Below are positions 1 to 6,011 of a DNA stretch of 6,900 bases, one piece after another. The notes beneath the pieces were generated by a model that saw only the letters and a list, made by a program, of their open reading frames with translations, was not told the DNA's origin and ran no database searches. Position 1 is the first letter of the stretch. Each line of letters opens with the position of its first letter. This DNA is from Sulfurimonas sp. (GTDB taxonomy: Bacteria > Campylobacterota > Campylobacteria > Campylobacterales > Sulfurimonadaceae). The stretch covers positions 1,918 to 8,817 of the forward strand of contig JALTUB010000038.1 in the NCBI GenBank assembly GCA_027047745.1, written 5' to 3'. Both the position numbers and the translations under genes were made by a program.

Positions 1-215
1 AGATATTTCATTATGATATTTACAACCACGGACTAGAACATTTTTTATCTTTAGGAATGTTAGAAGAGTTAGAAAAAGATGGACTTCATTTTATAGAGTG
101 GGGTGATGATGCACTTGTTGATTTGTTGGTAAATGCAGGTATAGATACAGTTACAATAGATATAGAAAAAATAGAAAATAATAATGCGAGAGAGTATATA
201 GTATGCACACATTAA
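1..215 (+). CDS. tsaE: TsaE, tRNA threonylcarbamoyladenosine biosynthesis ATPase (3' end only)
   Basis: This is the last 70 residues of an open frame that enters from the left edge (first whole codon at 3, TAA at 213-215). TsaE is the small P-loop ATPase that works with TsaB and TsaD to make the universal t6A37 modification of ANN-decoding tRNAs in the cytoplasm. The visible part begins FHYDIYN, matching the family's H-x-D-hydrophobic-Y segment. It continues with LSLGMLEEL (the family's 'E..iG.eE' stretch) and HFIEWGDD (the 'liEWpe' stretch). The Walker A motif would lie in the missing N-terminal half; the family is usually about 130-150 residues. The 3' end overlaps lptB by 13 nt in another frame, which implies one transcript and possibly translational coupling. 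Identification rests on these short motifs and the gene context. Confidence 0.82.
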   Translation, partial: IFHYDIYNHGLEHFLSLGMLEELEKDGLHFIEWGDDALVDLLVNAGIDTVTIDIEKIENNNAREYIVCTH

Positions 216-925
216 AAGCAGTTGATTTAGAAAAAAGAATAAAAAGTTTAGAGATAGTTAAAGGGATGAGCCTTGAAGTTTCTAGTGGCGAGGTTGTAGG
301 ACTTCTTGGACCAAATGGAGCAGGAAAAACTACAACTTTTTATATGATATGTGGACTTATAGAAGCTACTGGTGGTGAAGTATTTTTTGATGAAGAAAAT
401 ATATCAAATAAACCACTTCATGAGAGGGCAATACAAGGGATAGGTTATCTTCCTCAGGAGGCATCTGTTTTTAAAGACTTAAGCGTTGAAGATAACCTAA
501 TGGTTGCTGCACAAGTTACTATAAAAGGAAAAGAGGCTCAAGAGAAAAGAATCTTAGAACTTCTTGATATGTTTAATATCGAACCAATTCGCTATCGTAA
601 GGGAATTAGTTTGAGTGGTGGAGAACGCCGTCGTGTTGAAATAGCTAGAGCCCTCGTAAATCAACCAAAATTTCTTCTGCTAGATGAACCATTTGCAGGT
701 GTTGACCCAATAGCTGTTTTGGATATACAAAATGTTATAAAACAACTTGTTTCTTATGATATTGGTGTTTTGATTACAGACCATAATGTTAGAGAGACTT
801 TAGCTGTTTGCGATAGAGCTTATGTTATAAAGTCTGGTTCATTGCTTGCAAGTGGAACAAGTGAAGAGATAGGACAAAACGCAGATGTTCGTAAGTACTA
901 TCTTGGAGAGGAATTTAAGCTTTAG
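203..925 (+). CDS. lptB: LptB, ATP-binding subunit of the lipopolysaccharide export ABC transporter
   Basis: LptB is the cytoplasmic ATPase dimer that, with LptF and LptG, extracts LPS from the inner membrane and drives it along the Lpt bridge to the outer membrane. The 240-residue protein has the usual family length and a complete nucleotide-binding domain. Walker A is GPNGAGKTT (36-44), the Q-loop glutamine is Q85 in YLPQEASVF, the signature is LSGGE (137-141), Walker B is FLLLDEP (157-163), and the H-loop histidine is H194 in ITDHNVRET. The LSGGERRRVEIARAL and DEPFAGVDPIAV stretches are typical of LptB rather than of amino-acid-transport ATPases such as LivF. The ATG lies inside the tsaE end; a purine-rich GAGAGAG (188-194), 8 nt upstream, serves as the ribosome binding site. 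It sits directly before rpoN, an arrangement also found in Proteobacteria such as E. coli, which strengthens the call. Confidence 0.96.
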   Translation: MHTLKAVDLEKRIKSLEIVKGMSLEVSSGEVVGLLGPNGAGKTTTFYMICGLIEATGGEVFFDEENISNKPLHERAIQGIGYLPQEASVFKDLSVEDNLMVAAQVTIKGKEAQEKRILELLDMFNIEPIRYRKGISLSGGERRRVEIARALVNQPKFLLLDEPFAGVDPIAVLDIQNVIKQLVSYDIGVLITDHNVRETLAVCDRAYVIKSGSLLASGTSEEIGQNADVRKYYLGEEFKL

Positions 926-940
926 CAAGGCTTTATATCA

Positions 941-2212
941 ATGGCGGCACTAAGGCAAAGACAATCAGTAGAGAACAAGCATAAACTATCCAATACTCTT
1001 CGTAATTGGTTACCTATACTACACTCTAGTCTTTCAGAACTTGGAGAAGCCATGACTCCTTTTGTGGAGTCAAATCCTGTTGTTGAAGTTGAGTCTGGAT
1101 ATGAAGAAGATTTTGAAAAAAAGATACCTAGAAAAATCATATCTCGTGCTGTTAGTAACTCAAGAACAGAGAAGATAGAAGCACTTACAATCCAAAAAAG
1201 AACTCTTTATGAGGTTTTGGATGAACAGTTAGAAGCTCCTCTCTTTCCAACGCCAATTTCCCAAGAGATAGCACAGTTTGTAGTTGCTAACTTAGATGAA
1301 AATGGATACTATGAAGGTGAAGATAAAGAGTTTTGTGATAAACATGATATTGCTCTTGAGGCATTTGATAGAACTAGATTGCGTTTTGCTCATGTTGAAC
1401 CAGTTGGGATAGGTGCTAGAGACTTAAAAGAGTCTTTTTTGTTTCAGCTTGATAGTTCTGACATAAGTGATGTGGCATACTCTTTAGCAGTTAAAATTAT
1501 AAAAGATATGGAATCTATACATAGTTACTCAAAAGAAAAATATTTTGGTGAAGTTATGCATATAGTGTCTAGTTTTAAAAATCCACCAGCTATAGACTAT
1601 CAAGAAGAATCAGCACAAATAGTCCCAGACTTGATGATTTACTTTAACGAAGATAATAATATAGAAGTAAAACTAAATGATGCTTACTATCCTACTATAA
1701 ATATTGACACAGAGTACGCCGTTGAACATGAGTTTATAACTCAAAAGATAAAAGAGGCAAAATCGCTTGTAGATGCACTAGATATGCGTAAGGCAACACT
1801 TTATAAAGTAGGTCTCATGATAGTTGAGTATCAGTATGAATTTTTTACGGGTGGTGCTATTATGCCTTTGACTTTAAAAACTTTAGCTGATGAGTTTGGA
1901 CACAATCCTTCAACTATTTCTCGTGCTATTGCAAATAAGTATATAGCATGTGATAGGGGTGTTTTAGCTATGAAAGAGTTTTTTACAACTGCTATTGATG
2001 AAGATGTTAGTAATGCGGCTATTAAAGATTTTCTTATTGGTCTGATTAAAGAAGAAAGTAGAGCAAAACCACTTAGTGATATGAAGTTGTTACAACTTAT
2101 CCAAGATAAATTTAAAGTAAAAATGGTTAGAAGAACGATAGCAAAATATAGAAAGCAGTTAAATATTGCAGGTTCTAGTGAGCGTAAAAAATTATATCGA
2201 CTAGGTGTATAA
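941..2212 (+). CDS. rpoN: RNA polymerase sigma-54 factor RpoN
   Basis: RpoN directs RNA polymerase to -24/-12 promoters that need an AAA+ activator; in Campylobacterota it is best known for flagellar hook and rod genes. At 423 residues it is shorter than the E. coli protein (about 477). Region I is roughly residues 4-50 and ends in ESNPVVEVE, the family's 'ESNPLLE' element. The core-binding region starts near TLYEVLDEQLEAP (88-100) and includes LDENGYY (118-124). The DNA-binding helix-turn-helix is at about 312-334 (LADEFGHNPSTISRAIANKY). The RpoN box is VRRTIAKYRK at 396-405, against the consensus ARRTVAKYRE. Region I lacks the usual glutamine-rich start and reads LSNTLRNWLPILHSSLSEL instead. 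The ATG follows the lptB stop by 15 nt, with an in-frame stop just upstream and AAGG at 927-930 as a modest ribosome binding site, so no longer start is possible. Confidence 0.97.
   Translation: MAALRQRQSVENKHKLSNTLRNWLPILHSSLSELGEAMTPFVESNPVVEVESGYEEDFEKKIPRKIISRAVSNSRTEKIEALTIQKRTLYEVLDEQLEAPLFPTPISQEIAQFVVANLDENGYYEGEDKEFCDKHDIALEAFDRTRLRFAHVEPVGIGARDLKESFLFQLDSSDISDVAYSLAVKIIKDMESIHSYSKEKYFGEVMHIVSSFKNPPAIDYQEESAQIVPDLMIYFNEDNNIEVKLNDAYYPTINIDTEYAVEHEFITQKIKEAKSLVDALDMRKATLYKVGLMIVEYQYEFFTGGAIMPLTLKTLADEFGHNPSTISRAIANKYIACDRGVLAMKEFFTTAIDEDVSNAAIKDFLIGLIKEESRAKPLSDMKLLQLIQDKFKVKMVRRTIAKYRKQLNIAGSSERKKLYRLGV
2203..2207 (+). promoter_or_regulatory. Ribosome binding site that sets the start of the DUF2400 gene
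   Basis: AGGTG lies 6 nt before the GTG at 2214, inside the last codons of rpoN. The in-frame GTG at 2205 is part of this element and has no purine-rich sequence of its own in front of it. The start at 2214 is therefore preferred over the three-codon-longer alternative. There is no ATG candidate near the beginning of the gene. Confidence 0.6.
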
Positions 2213-2213
2213 A

Positions 2214-2957
2214 GTGAATATAAAAAATAGGTTAGATGAAGAAGTTCTTAAAAGAAATCATAAAGATGAGGTGAGTGTTGATAAGTTAGACCCAATCTTG
2301 GTTGCAAAACGATACAATGAACCAACTATTGCACTTATCTGTGCTTTATTTGCTTATGGAAATGTAAAACAGATAGTTAAGTTTTTAGATTCTCTTGATT
2401 TTTCACTTTTAAATAAAAGCGATAAAGAGATGCAAGAAGCACTAAAAAATCATTATTATAGATTTCAAAATAGCCAAGATGTTATAGCCATCTTTATAGC
2501 CTTAAAAAAGCTCAATGAAGAAAGCACTTTGGAAGATGTTTTTATGAGTGGATATAAGCAAAATAATAGTGTAATCGAGGGTATAAATGCAGTTATAAAA
2601 AAACTTCATCTTCTGCATCCATATACTTCACGAGGATATAACTTTTTAACAGGAAAAGTAACTACAAAAACAAAAGGTGCAGGAGCTCTTAAAAGATGGA
2701 TGATGTTTCTTCGTTGGATGGTAAGAAGTGATAATATTGACATGGGCTTGTGGAGTATGGTAAACAAAGCTGACTTGATAATGCCACTAGATACACATAC
2801 TTTTAATGTAGGACTTCGTTTAGGTCTGCTAAAACGAAAAACTTATGACCTACAAGCTGCCATAGAATTGACTAATACACTAAAAACTTTTGATAAAAAT
2901 GACCCATTGAAGTATGATTTTGCTCTTTATAGGTTAGGACAAGAGAAAATATTGTAG
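2214..2957 (+). CDS. DUF2400 / TIGR02757 family protein, function unknown
   Basis: This 247-residue protein has the conserved blocks of the TIGR02757 (DUF2400) family, a sporadic group with no established role. Near the N terminus, DPILVAKRYNEPTIALICALFAYGNVKQ covers residues 26-53. The central block (154-180) contains KGAGALKRWMMFLRWMVR and ends DMGLW. The C-terminal blocks are IMPLDTHTFNVGLRLGLL (189-206), ELTNTLKTFDKNDPLKYD (218-235) and FALYRLG (236-242). The DTHTFNVGLRLGL segment resembles the DTH-x-x-R region of helix-hairpin-helix (HhH-GPD) DNA glycosylases such as endonuclease III, where the Asp is catalytic; a distant relationship is my inference, not an assignment. No signal peptide or membrane segment is seen, so it is probably cytoplasmic. 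It starts with GTG 1 nt after the rpoN stop and is probably translationally coupled to it. It is the last gene of the operon. Confidence 0.88.
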   Translation: MNIKNRLDEEVLKRNHKDEVSVDKLDPILVAKRYNEPTIALICALFAYGNVKQIVKFLDSLDFSLLNKSDKEMQEALKNHYYRFQNSQDVIAIFIALKKLNEESTLEDVFMSGYKQNNSVIEGINAVIKKLHLLHPYTSRGYNFLTGKVTTKTKGAGALKRWMMFLRWMVRSDNIDMGLWSMVNKADLIMPLDTHTFNVGLRLGLLKRKTYDLQAAIELTNTLKTFDKNDPLKYDFALYRLGQEKIL

Positions 2958-2971
2958 ATTAAAATCTATTT

Positions 2972-3163
2972 ATGACTTATAGTTTTATTTGTAAATTTTG
3001 ACTCGGTAGTATGGGGTCAAACAAGGAAATAGAAGAGGAATAATTAAATATTTCTGTACTGAATGTAAGTGCTCTTTTAGTTTCTGGATATTTCATTAAG
3101 TCGAGATTTTGGTTTTAAGGAAAAATATTAGATAAGAAAGTTGTTAAATGGAAAATGAGCTAG
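2972..3163 (+). pseudogene. Decayed transposase-type zinc-ribbon fragment
   Basis: No intact gene lies here, but three reading frames in succession spell pieces of the N-terminal zinc ribbon typical of insertion-sequence transposases. From an ATG at 2972 the frame reads MTYSFICKF and then hits TGA. Shifting frame at 3000 gives DSVVWGQTRK, then a stop at 3030. Shifting again at 3025 gives GNRRGIIKYFCTECKCSFSF, then TAA at 3097. The first frame then resumes with IKSRFWF, a stop, and GKILDKKVVKWKMS up to TAG at 3161. Joined, this resembles the pattern C-x-x-C, about 20 residues with a 'TRxGxxRY' segment, then C-x-x-C. Three of the four cysteines remain; the fourth is lost at the first frameshift. 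The rest of the transposase and the terminal inverted repeats are not visible. The element's family cannot be fixed; IS1595-like elements carry such a ribbon. Confidence 0.6.
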
Positions 3164-3171
3164 AAAGATAA

Positions 3172-3206
3172 AAGATAATTATTATTTTAAGATAATGATT
3201 TATTTT
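3172..3206 (+). repeat. Two adjacent imperfect 17-18 bp direct repeats
   Basis: The stretch 3172-3188 (AAGATAATTATTATTTT) is followed without a gap by 3189-3206 (AAGATAATGATTTATTTT). The copies share AAGATAAT exactly and differ by one substitution and one inserted T in the rest. They sit just upstream of the TATAAT elements of the Fur-family gene. Low sequence complexity makes chance resemblance possible. Confidence 0.5.
3177..3200. promoter_or_regulatory. Candidate Fur/PerR-type operator (imperfect 24-bp inverted repeat)
   Basis: The half-sites 3177-3188 and 3189-3200 pair at 10 of 12 positions, centred on TTAA. The core is ATTAT at 3181-3185 against ATAAT at 3192-3196; the flanks are AAT at 3177-3179 against ATT at 3198-3200. 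Only 3180/3197 and 3186/3191 fail. GATAAT-like half-sites arranged as an inverted repeat are characteristic of Fur-superfamily operators. The site lies where the -35 region of the downstream promoter would fall, so binding should repress. Autoregulation by the adjacent repressor is an inference from position and symmetry only. Confidence 0.42.
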
Positions 3207-3216
3207 AAAGTATAAC

Positions 3217-3227
3217 TATAATATAAT
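3217..3227 (+). promoter_or_regulatory. Probable -10 region of the Fur-family gene
   Basis: Two overlapping TATAAT hexamers lie at 3217-3222 and 3222-3227, matching the sigma-70 -10 consensus. A start of transcription near 3229-3235 would leave a leader of about 20-25 nt containing the ribosome binding site. No good TTGACA is present, which is common in Campylobacterota promoters. A third TATAAT at 3230-3235 is too close to the ribosome binding site to be preferred. Confidence 0.5.
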
Positions 3228-3240
3228 TCTATAATTTAAA

Positions 3241-3245
3241 AGAGG
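3241..3245 (+). promoter_or_regulatory. Ribosome binding site setting the start of the Fur-family gene
   Basis: AGAGG lies 8 nt before the ATG at 3254. The upstream in-frame GTG (3245) and TTG (3248) overlap or abut this element and cannot use it, so the ATG start giving 132 residues is chosen. Confidence 0.65.
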
Positions 3246-3253
3246 TGTTGATT

Positions 3254-3652
3254 ATGAATTATATTGCGATATTAAAAGGGAAAAAGTTAGCTGCAACTCC
3301 ACAAAGATTGGAGATAATTAATTTGCTATCTAAATATGGACATCTTAATATTGATGAACTTTATAAGTTGTTAGTTGATAAATTTCCATCTTTATCCCTT
3401 GCAACGATATATAAAAATATCCATATCATGACTGAAAAAGATTTTTTAGCTGAAGTTCAAATACCAAATAAAAAAAATGTTTATGAACTTATCAAAAAAG
3501 CACACTCTCATGTTGTCTGTTCAAAATGTGGTGAAATAGTAGATGTAGATATTGATACGACTGCTTTATTTGATGCTGCAACACAAGTAAGTCACTTTAA
3601 GCTACAAACAAGCAGTATAGTATTTAATGGTACTTGCCCTAAGTGTGCATAG
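3254..3652 (+). CDS. perR: Fur-superfamily metal-dependent repressor, PerR-like
   Basis: This 132-residue cytoplasmic DNA-binding protein has the two-domain Fur fold: a winged helix then a metal-binding dimerisation domain. The N-terminal KLAATPQRLEIINLL (11-25) is the family 'TPQR' helix. The recognition helix lies in SLATIYKNIHIM (48-59). The structural zinc site is intact as two CxxC pairs, C89/C92 and C128/C131. The regulatory metal site, by comparison with Bacillus PerR and Fur, would be H30, E78, H84, H86 and D97. The Asp at 97 resembles peroxide-sensing PerR, while the Glu at 78 is the Fur-type ligand. From memory, the N-terminal half (ATPQRL, NIDELY, SLATIYKN) is closer to Campylobacter PerR than to Campylobacter Fur. 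Hence a peroxide-responsive repressor is the best guess; a Fur or Zur role cannot be excluded. It is a monocistronic gene with its own promoter and a candidate operator. Confidence 0.85.
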   Translation: MNYIAILKGKKLAATPQRLEIINLLSKYGHLNIDELYKLLVDKFPSLSLATIYKNIHIMTEKDFLAEVQIPNKKNVYELIKKAHSHVVCSKCGEIVDVDIDTTALFDAATQVSHFKLQTSSIVFNGTCPKCA

Positions 3653-3665
3653 TTAAGTAAATTAT

Positions 3666-3671
3666 TATAAT
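3666..3671 (+). promoter_or_regulatory. Possible -10 element for bamA
   Basis: A perfect TATAAT lies 14 nt after the repressor's stop codon and about 75 nt before the bamA ATG. No recognisable -35 accompanies it. No terminator-like hairpin separates the two genes, so read-through from the repressor promoter is also possible. The rest of the 94-nt spacer is AT-rich; I see only a GGA at 3738-3740, 6 nt before the ATG, as a weak ribosome binding site. Confidence 0.35.
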
Positions 3672-3746
3672 CTTTATCTTTCAATTTACCTAATATTAAC
3701 CTCATAGTGGGTAAAATCTTTCTTACTTTATACACATGGAAAATTA

Positions 3747-6011
3747 ATGAGATTTATTTTAGCTATATTTATCGCCCTACTAACCACGACTCTATCAGCA
3801 GAAGTTATAAAATCAATACATTTTAAAAATCTAGTTCATATCTCTGAACCTGTTGCATTAAGAATGTTACCTTTTGAAGTAGGTGACGATGTTGATACTA
3901 AAATGATTGATAAAGCTATTAAAAAATACTTTAAACAGGGCTACTTTAAAGATATTTGGGTTAGTTTCAAATCAGGTAACTTAGATTTTAACTTTATAGA
4001 AAAAGAGATGATTTCTAAAGTAGAACTTAAAGGCTGGAAAGATGATGATGAAGAGATTATGTCTAGTGTCGTCCGAATCAAAAAAGGTACACTCTATGAT
4101 GAAAAGAAGATAGAAGCAGCTAAAAAAAGAATCATACAAGCTATAACCCAAAAGGGTAAAATTGATAGTGTAGTTGAGGTGGAAACAAAGCACTTAGATA
4201 ATGGTAGTATCAAGGTTACTTTTGTTGTTAATGTAGGTGAAGAGATAATCATTGAAAAACTTAGATATACTGGTGTAAAAAACCTAAATAGTGATGATTT
4301 TAATGAAGTTATCGCAAATAAAGAACATGAATTTATGGGCTGGTTTTGGGGAAGAAATAGTGGTAAATTGAAACTAAAAGACCTAGATTATGACAACCTT
4401 AGGATTCGTGACTTTTATATGCAACATGGTTACTTAGACTCAAAAGTAGATAAACCATTTGTAAGAGTAAATTTCGATAGTTATACTGCTGACATGAGTT
4501 ATCAAATATCAGAGGGTGAACCATATACTATTAGTAAAATAATTATTCACCAAGTTAAAAAAGTTGCAAAAGATGAAGAGTTGAGAGGTGTTGTTACTCT
4601 TGAAAAAGGTAAGATATTTGACATCAAAAAATTTCGCAATGATGCTGATAAGATTAAGACTCTTATAGCTGATAAAAGTTACGCTTTTGCACAGGTTGTG
4701 CCTGACCTTAAAAAAGATAAGAAAAATCATACAGTAGAAGTTATTTTTAAAGTGATGCCAGGTTCAAAAGTAAAGATAAGAAATGTGATTATTTCAGGCA
4801 ACAACAGAACACTAGATAGAGTTATTCGTCGTGAGCTCTATCTAGGACCTGGGGATATGTACTCACTAACTGACCTTAAAGACTCAAGAAACTCACTGGG
4901 TCGCTTAGGCTTTTTTGATAGCAATACTATAGAAGAGAAGCGTATAAATAATTCCACAATGGATTTGATTGTTAAGGTAAAAGAAGCAGCAACTGGAAAT
5001 ATTCAACTTGGTGGTGGATATGGTAGTTATGGTGGACTTTTGGTTAGTATCGGAGTAAATGATAGAAATGTTTTTGGTTCTGGTATAAGTGTAGGTGTTA
5101 AAGCTGAGAAATCACAAACATCAAAAAATTTCTCTTTTAGTATATCAAATCCAAGACTAAATGATAGTGATTATAGTGGTAATTTTTCTATTTTTCATTC
5201 ATCGTATGATTATATTGATTATACTACTAACAGTGATGGACTCTCTGTTGGTACAGGGCATAGATTTACTAGACATATAACTGGGTTTCTAGGGTATAGT
5301 TATTCTAAAAATAGTTATACTAATGTCCCTAACACGATTCAATATACAAATCAGTTTTTTGATTCTTACGATAAAAGTTCCATCACTACTAGCGTTAAGT
5401 GGGATAGTACAGATGACTTTTATCTACCTCGTGAGGGTTTTGAACTCTCTCAAAGTTTAGAACAAGCAGGAGTTGGTGGAAAAGCTAAGTTTTTAAAAGC
5501 AAAAACAAACCTAGGTGTATATAAAGGTCTTAAAGATTATATAGGCTTTGATGCTATTTTTAGATATAAAGCTAGATTTTATAACCTTATTAACGATGGG
5601 TATATTCCTTTGGCTGAAAAATTTTATATGGGTGGTATTGGCAGTGTAAGAGGTTATCAATCATACTCTTTATCTCCTATGGAATTATACGCAAATGGTT
5701 ATGATACCTATAAAGGTCAAAGAGTTAGAAGGATAGGTGGTAGTACTACATTTTCAAATAGTGTAGAACTTAGTTTGCCTCTTATTCCTAAGGCAAAGAT
5801 GCGTGTAGTTACTTTCTTGGATTGGGGTTATATTGCAGATAATGTTACAGCAAATGTAGTAAACAATAATATATCTCGTGCTGGTTATGGTGCAGGTATA
5901 GAGTGGTTTTCACCAGTTGGACCTATCCAACTTATGTTTGCAAGACCTATTGGTCAACAACCTAGTGATAAAACATCTGTCTTTGAATTTACAATGGGAC
6001 AGAGATTTTAA
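3747..6011 (+). CDS. bamA: BamA, outer-membrane protein assembly factor (Omp85)
   Basis: BamA folds and inserts beta-barrel proteins into the outer membrane as the core of the BAM complex. The 754-residue precursor begins with a clear signal peptide (MRFILAIFIALLTTTLSA, residues 1-18, likely cut before E19). Five periplasmic POTRA domains follow, with first strands near 20, 88, 167, 260 and 342. The fifth is the most typical, with VIISGNNRTLDRVIRRELYL (347-366). The 16-strand barrel runs from about 415 to the end, starting NIQLGGGYGSYGG. It contains the conserved loop-6 motif VRGY (634-637, in GGIGSVRGY) and ends in FEFTMGQRF, an outer-membrane beta-signal with C-terminal Phe. Length and architecture are normal for the family. 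Neighbours do not include ompH/skp or lpxD, which accompany bamA in many Proteobacteria. Its stop codon overlaps that of the convergent phosphatase gene. Confidence 0.97.
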   Translation: MRFILAIFIALLTTTLSAEVIKSIHFKNLVHISEPVALRMLPFEVGDDVDTKMIDKAIKKYFKQGYFKDIWVSFKSGNLDFNFIEKEMISKVELKGWKDDDEEIMSSVVRIKKGTLYDEKKIEAAKKRIIQAITQKGKIDSVVEVETKHLDNGSIKVTFVVNVGEEIIIEKLRYTGVKNLNSDDFNEVIANKEHEFMGWFWGRNSGKLKLKDLDYDNLRIRDFYMQHGYLDSKVDKPFVRVNFDSYTADMSYQISEGEPYTISKIIIHQVKKVAKDEELRGVVTLEKGKIFDIKKFRNDADKIKTLIADKSYAFAQVVPDLKKDKKNHTVEVIFKVMPGSKVKIRNVIISGNNRTLDRVIRRELYLGPGDMYSLTDLKDSRNSLGRLGFFDSNTIEEKRINNSTMDLIVKVKEAATGNIQLGGGYGSYGGLLVSIGVNDRNVFGSGISVGVKAEKSQTSKNFSFSISNPRLNDSDYSGNFSIFHSSYDYIDYTTNSDGLSVGTGHRFTRHITGFLGYSYSKNSYTNVPNTIQYTNQFFDSYDKSSITTSVKWDSTDDFYLPREGFELSQSLEQAGVGGKAKFLKAKTNLGVYKGLKDYIGFDAIFRYKARFYNLINDGYIPLAEKFYMGGIGSVRGYQSYSLSPMELYANGYDTYKGQRVRRIGGSTTFSNSVELSLPLIPKAKMRVVTFLDWGYIADNVTANVVNNNISRAGYGAGIEWFSPVGPIQLMFARPIGQQPSDKTSVFEFTMGQRF

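Noticed and set aside
922..1140. Minus-strand open frame opposite the start of rpoN
   Set aside because: It is wholly antisense to a certain gene, with no family resemblance and low-complexity Ser/Leu/Ile-rich content.
1473..1489. TGGCAT...TTAGCA resembling a sigma-54 -24/-12 promoter inside rpoN
   Set aside because: The GG-GC spacing is one base too long and the -12 element is not TTGC; it lies mid-gene with no transcript target.
2205..2207. Upstream GTG as the start of the DUF2400 gene
   Set aside because: It overlaps the AGGTG ribosome binding site that fits the GTG at 2214 and has no site of its own.
2955..2968. Hairpin TAGATT-AA-AATCTA directly after the DUF2400 gene as a terminator
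   Set aside because: The stem is only 5-6 bp and almost all A/T, includes the stop codon, and is not followed by a proper T run. Too weak to call an intrinsic terminator in sequence this AT-rich.
3736..3749. Three-codon minicistron ATG GAA AAT TAA overlapping the bamA start
   Set aside because: The stop overlaps the bamA ATG as TAATG, which could suggest coupling, but there is no ribosome binding site and such short frames are expected by chance.
3981..4730. Two minus-strand open frames within bamA
   Set aside because: They are Phe/Ile/Leu-rich antisense shadows of Lys-rich POTRA coding sequence, with no ribosome binding site and no recognisable domain.
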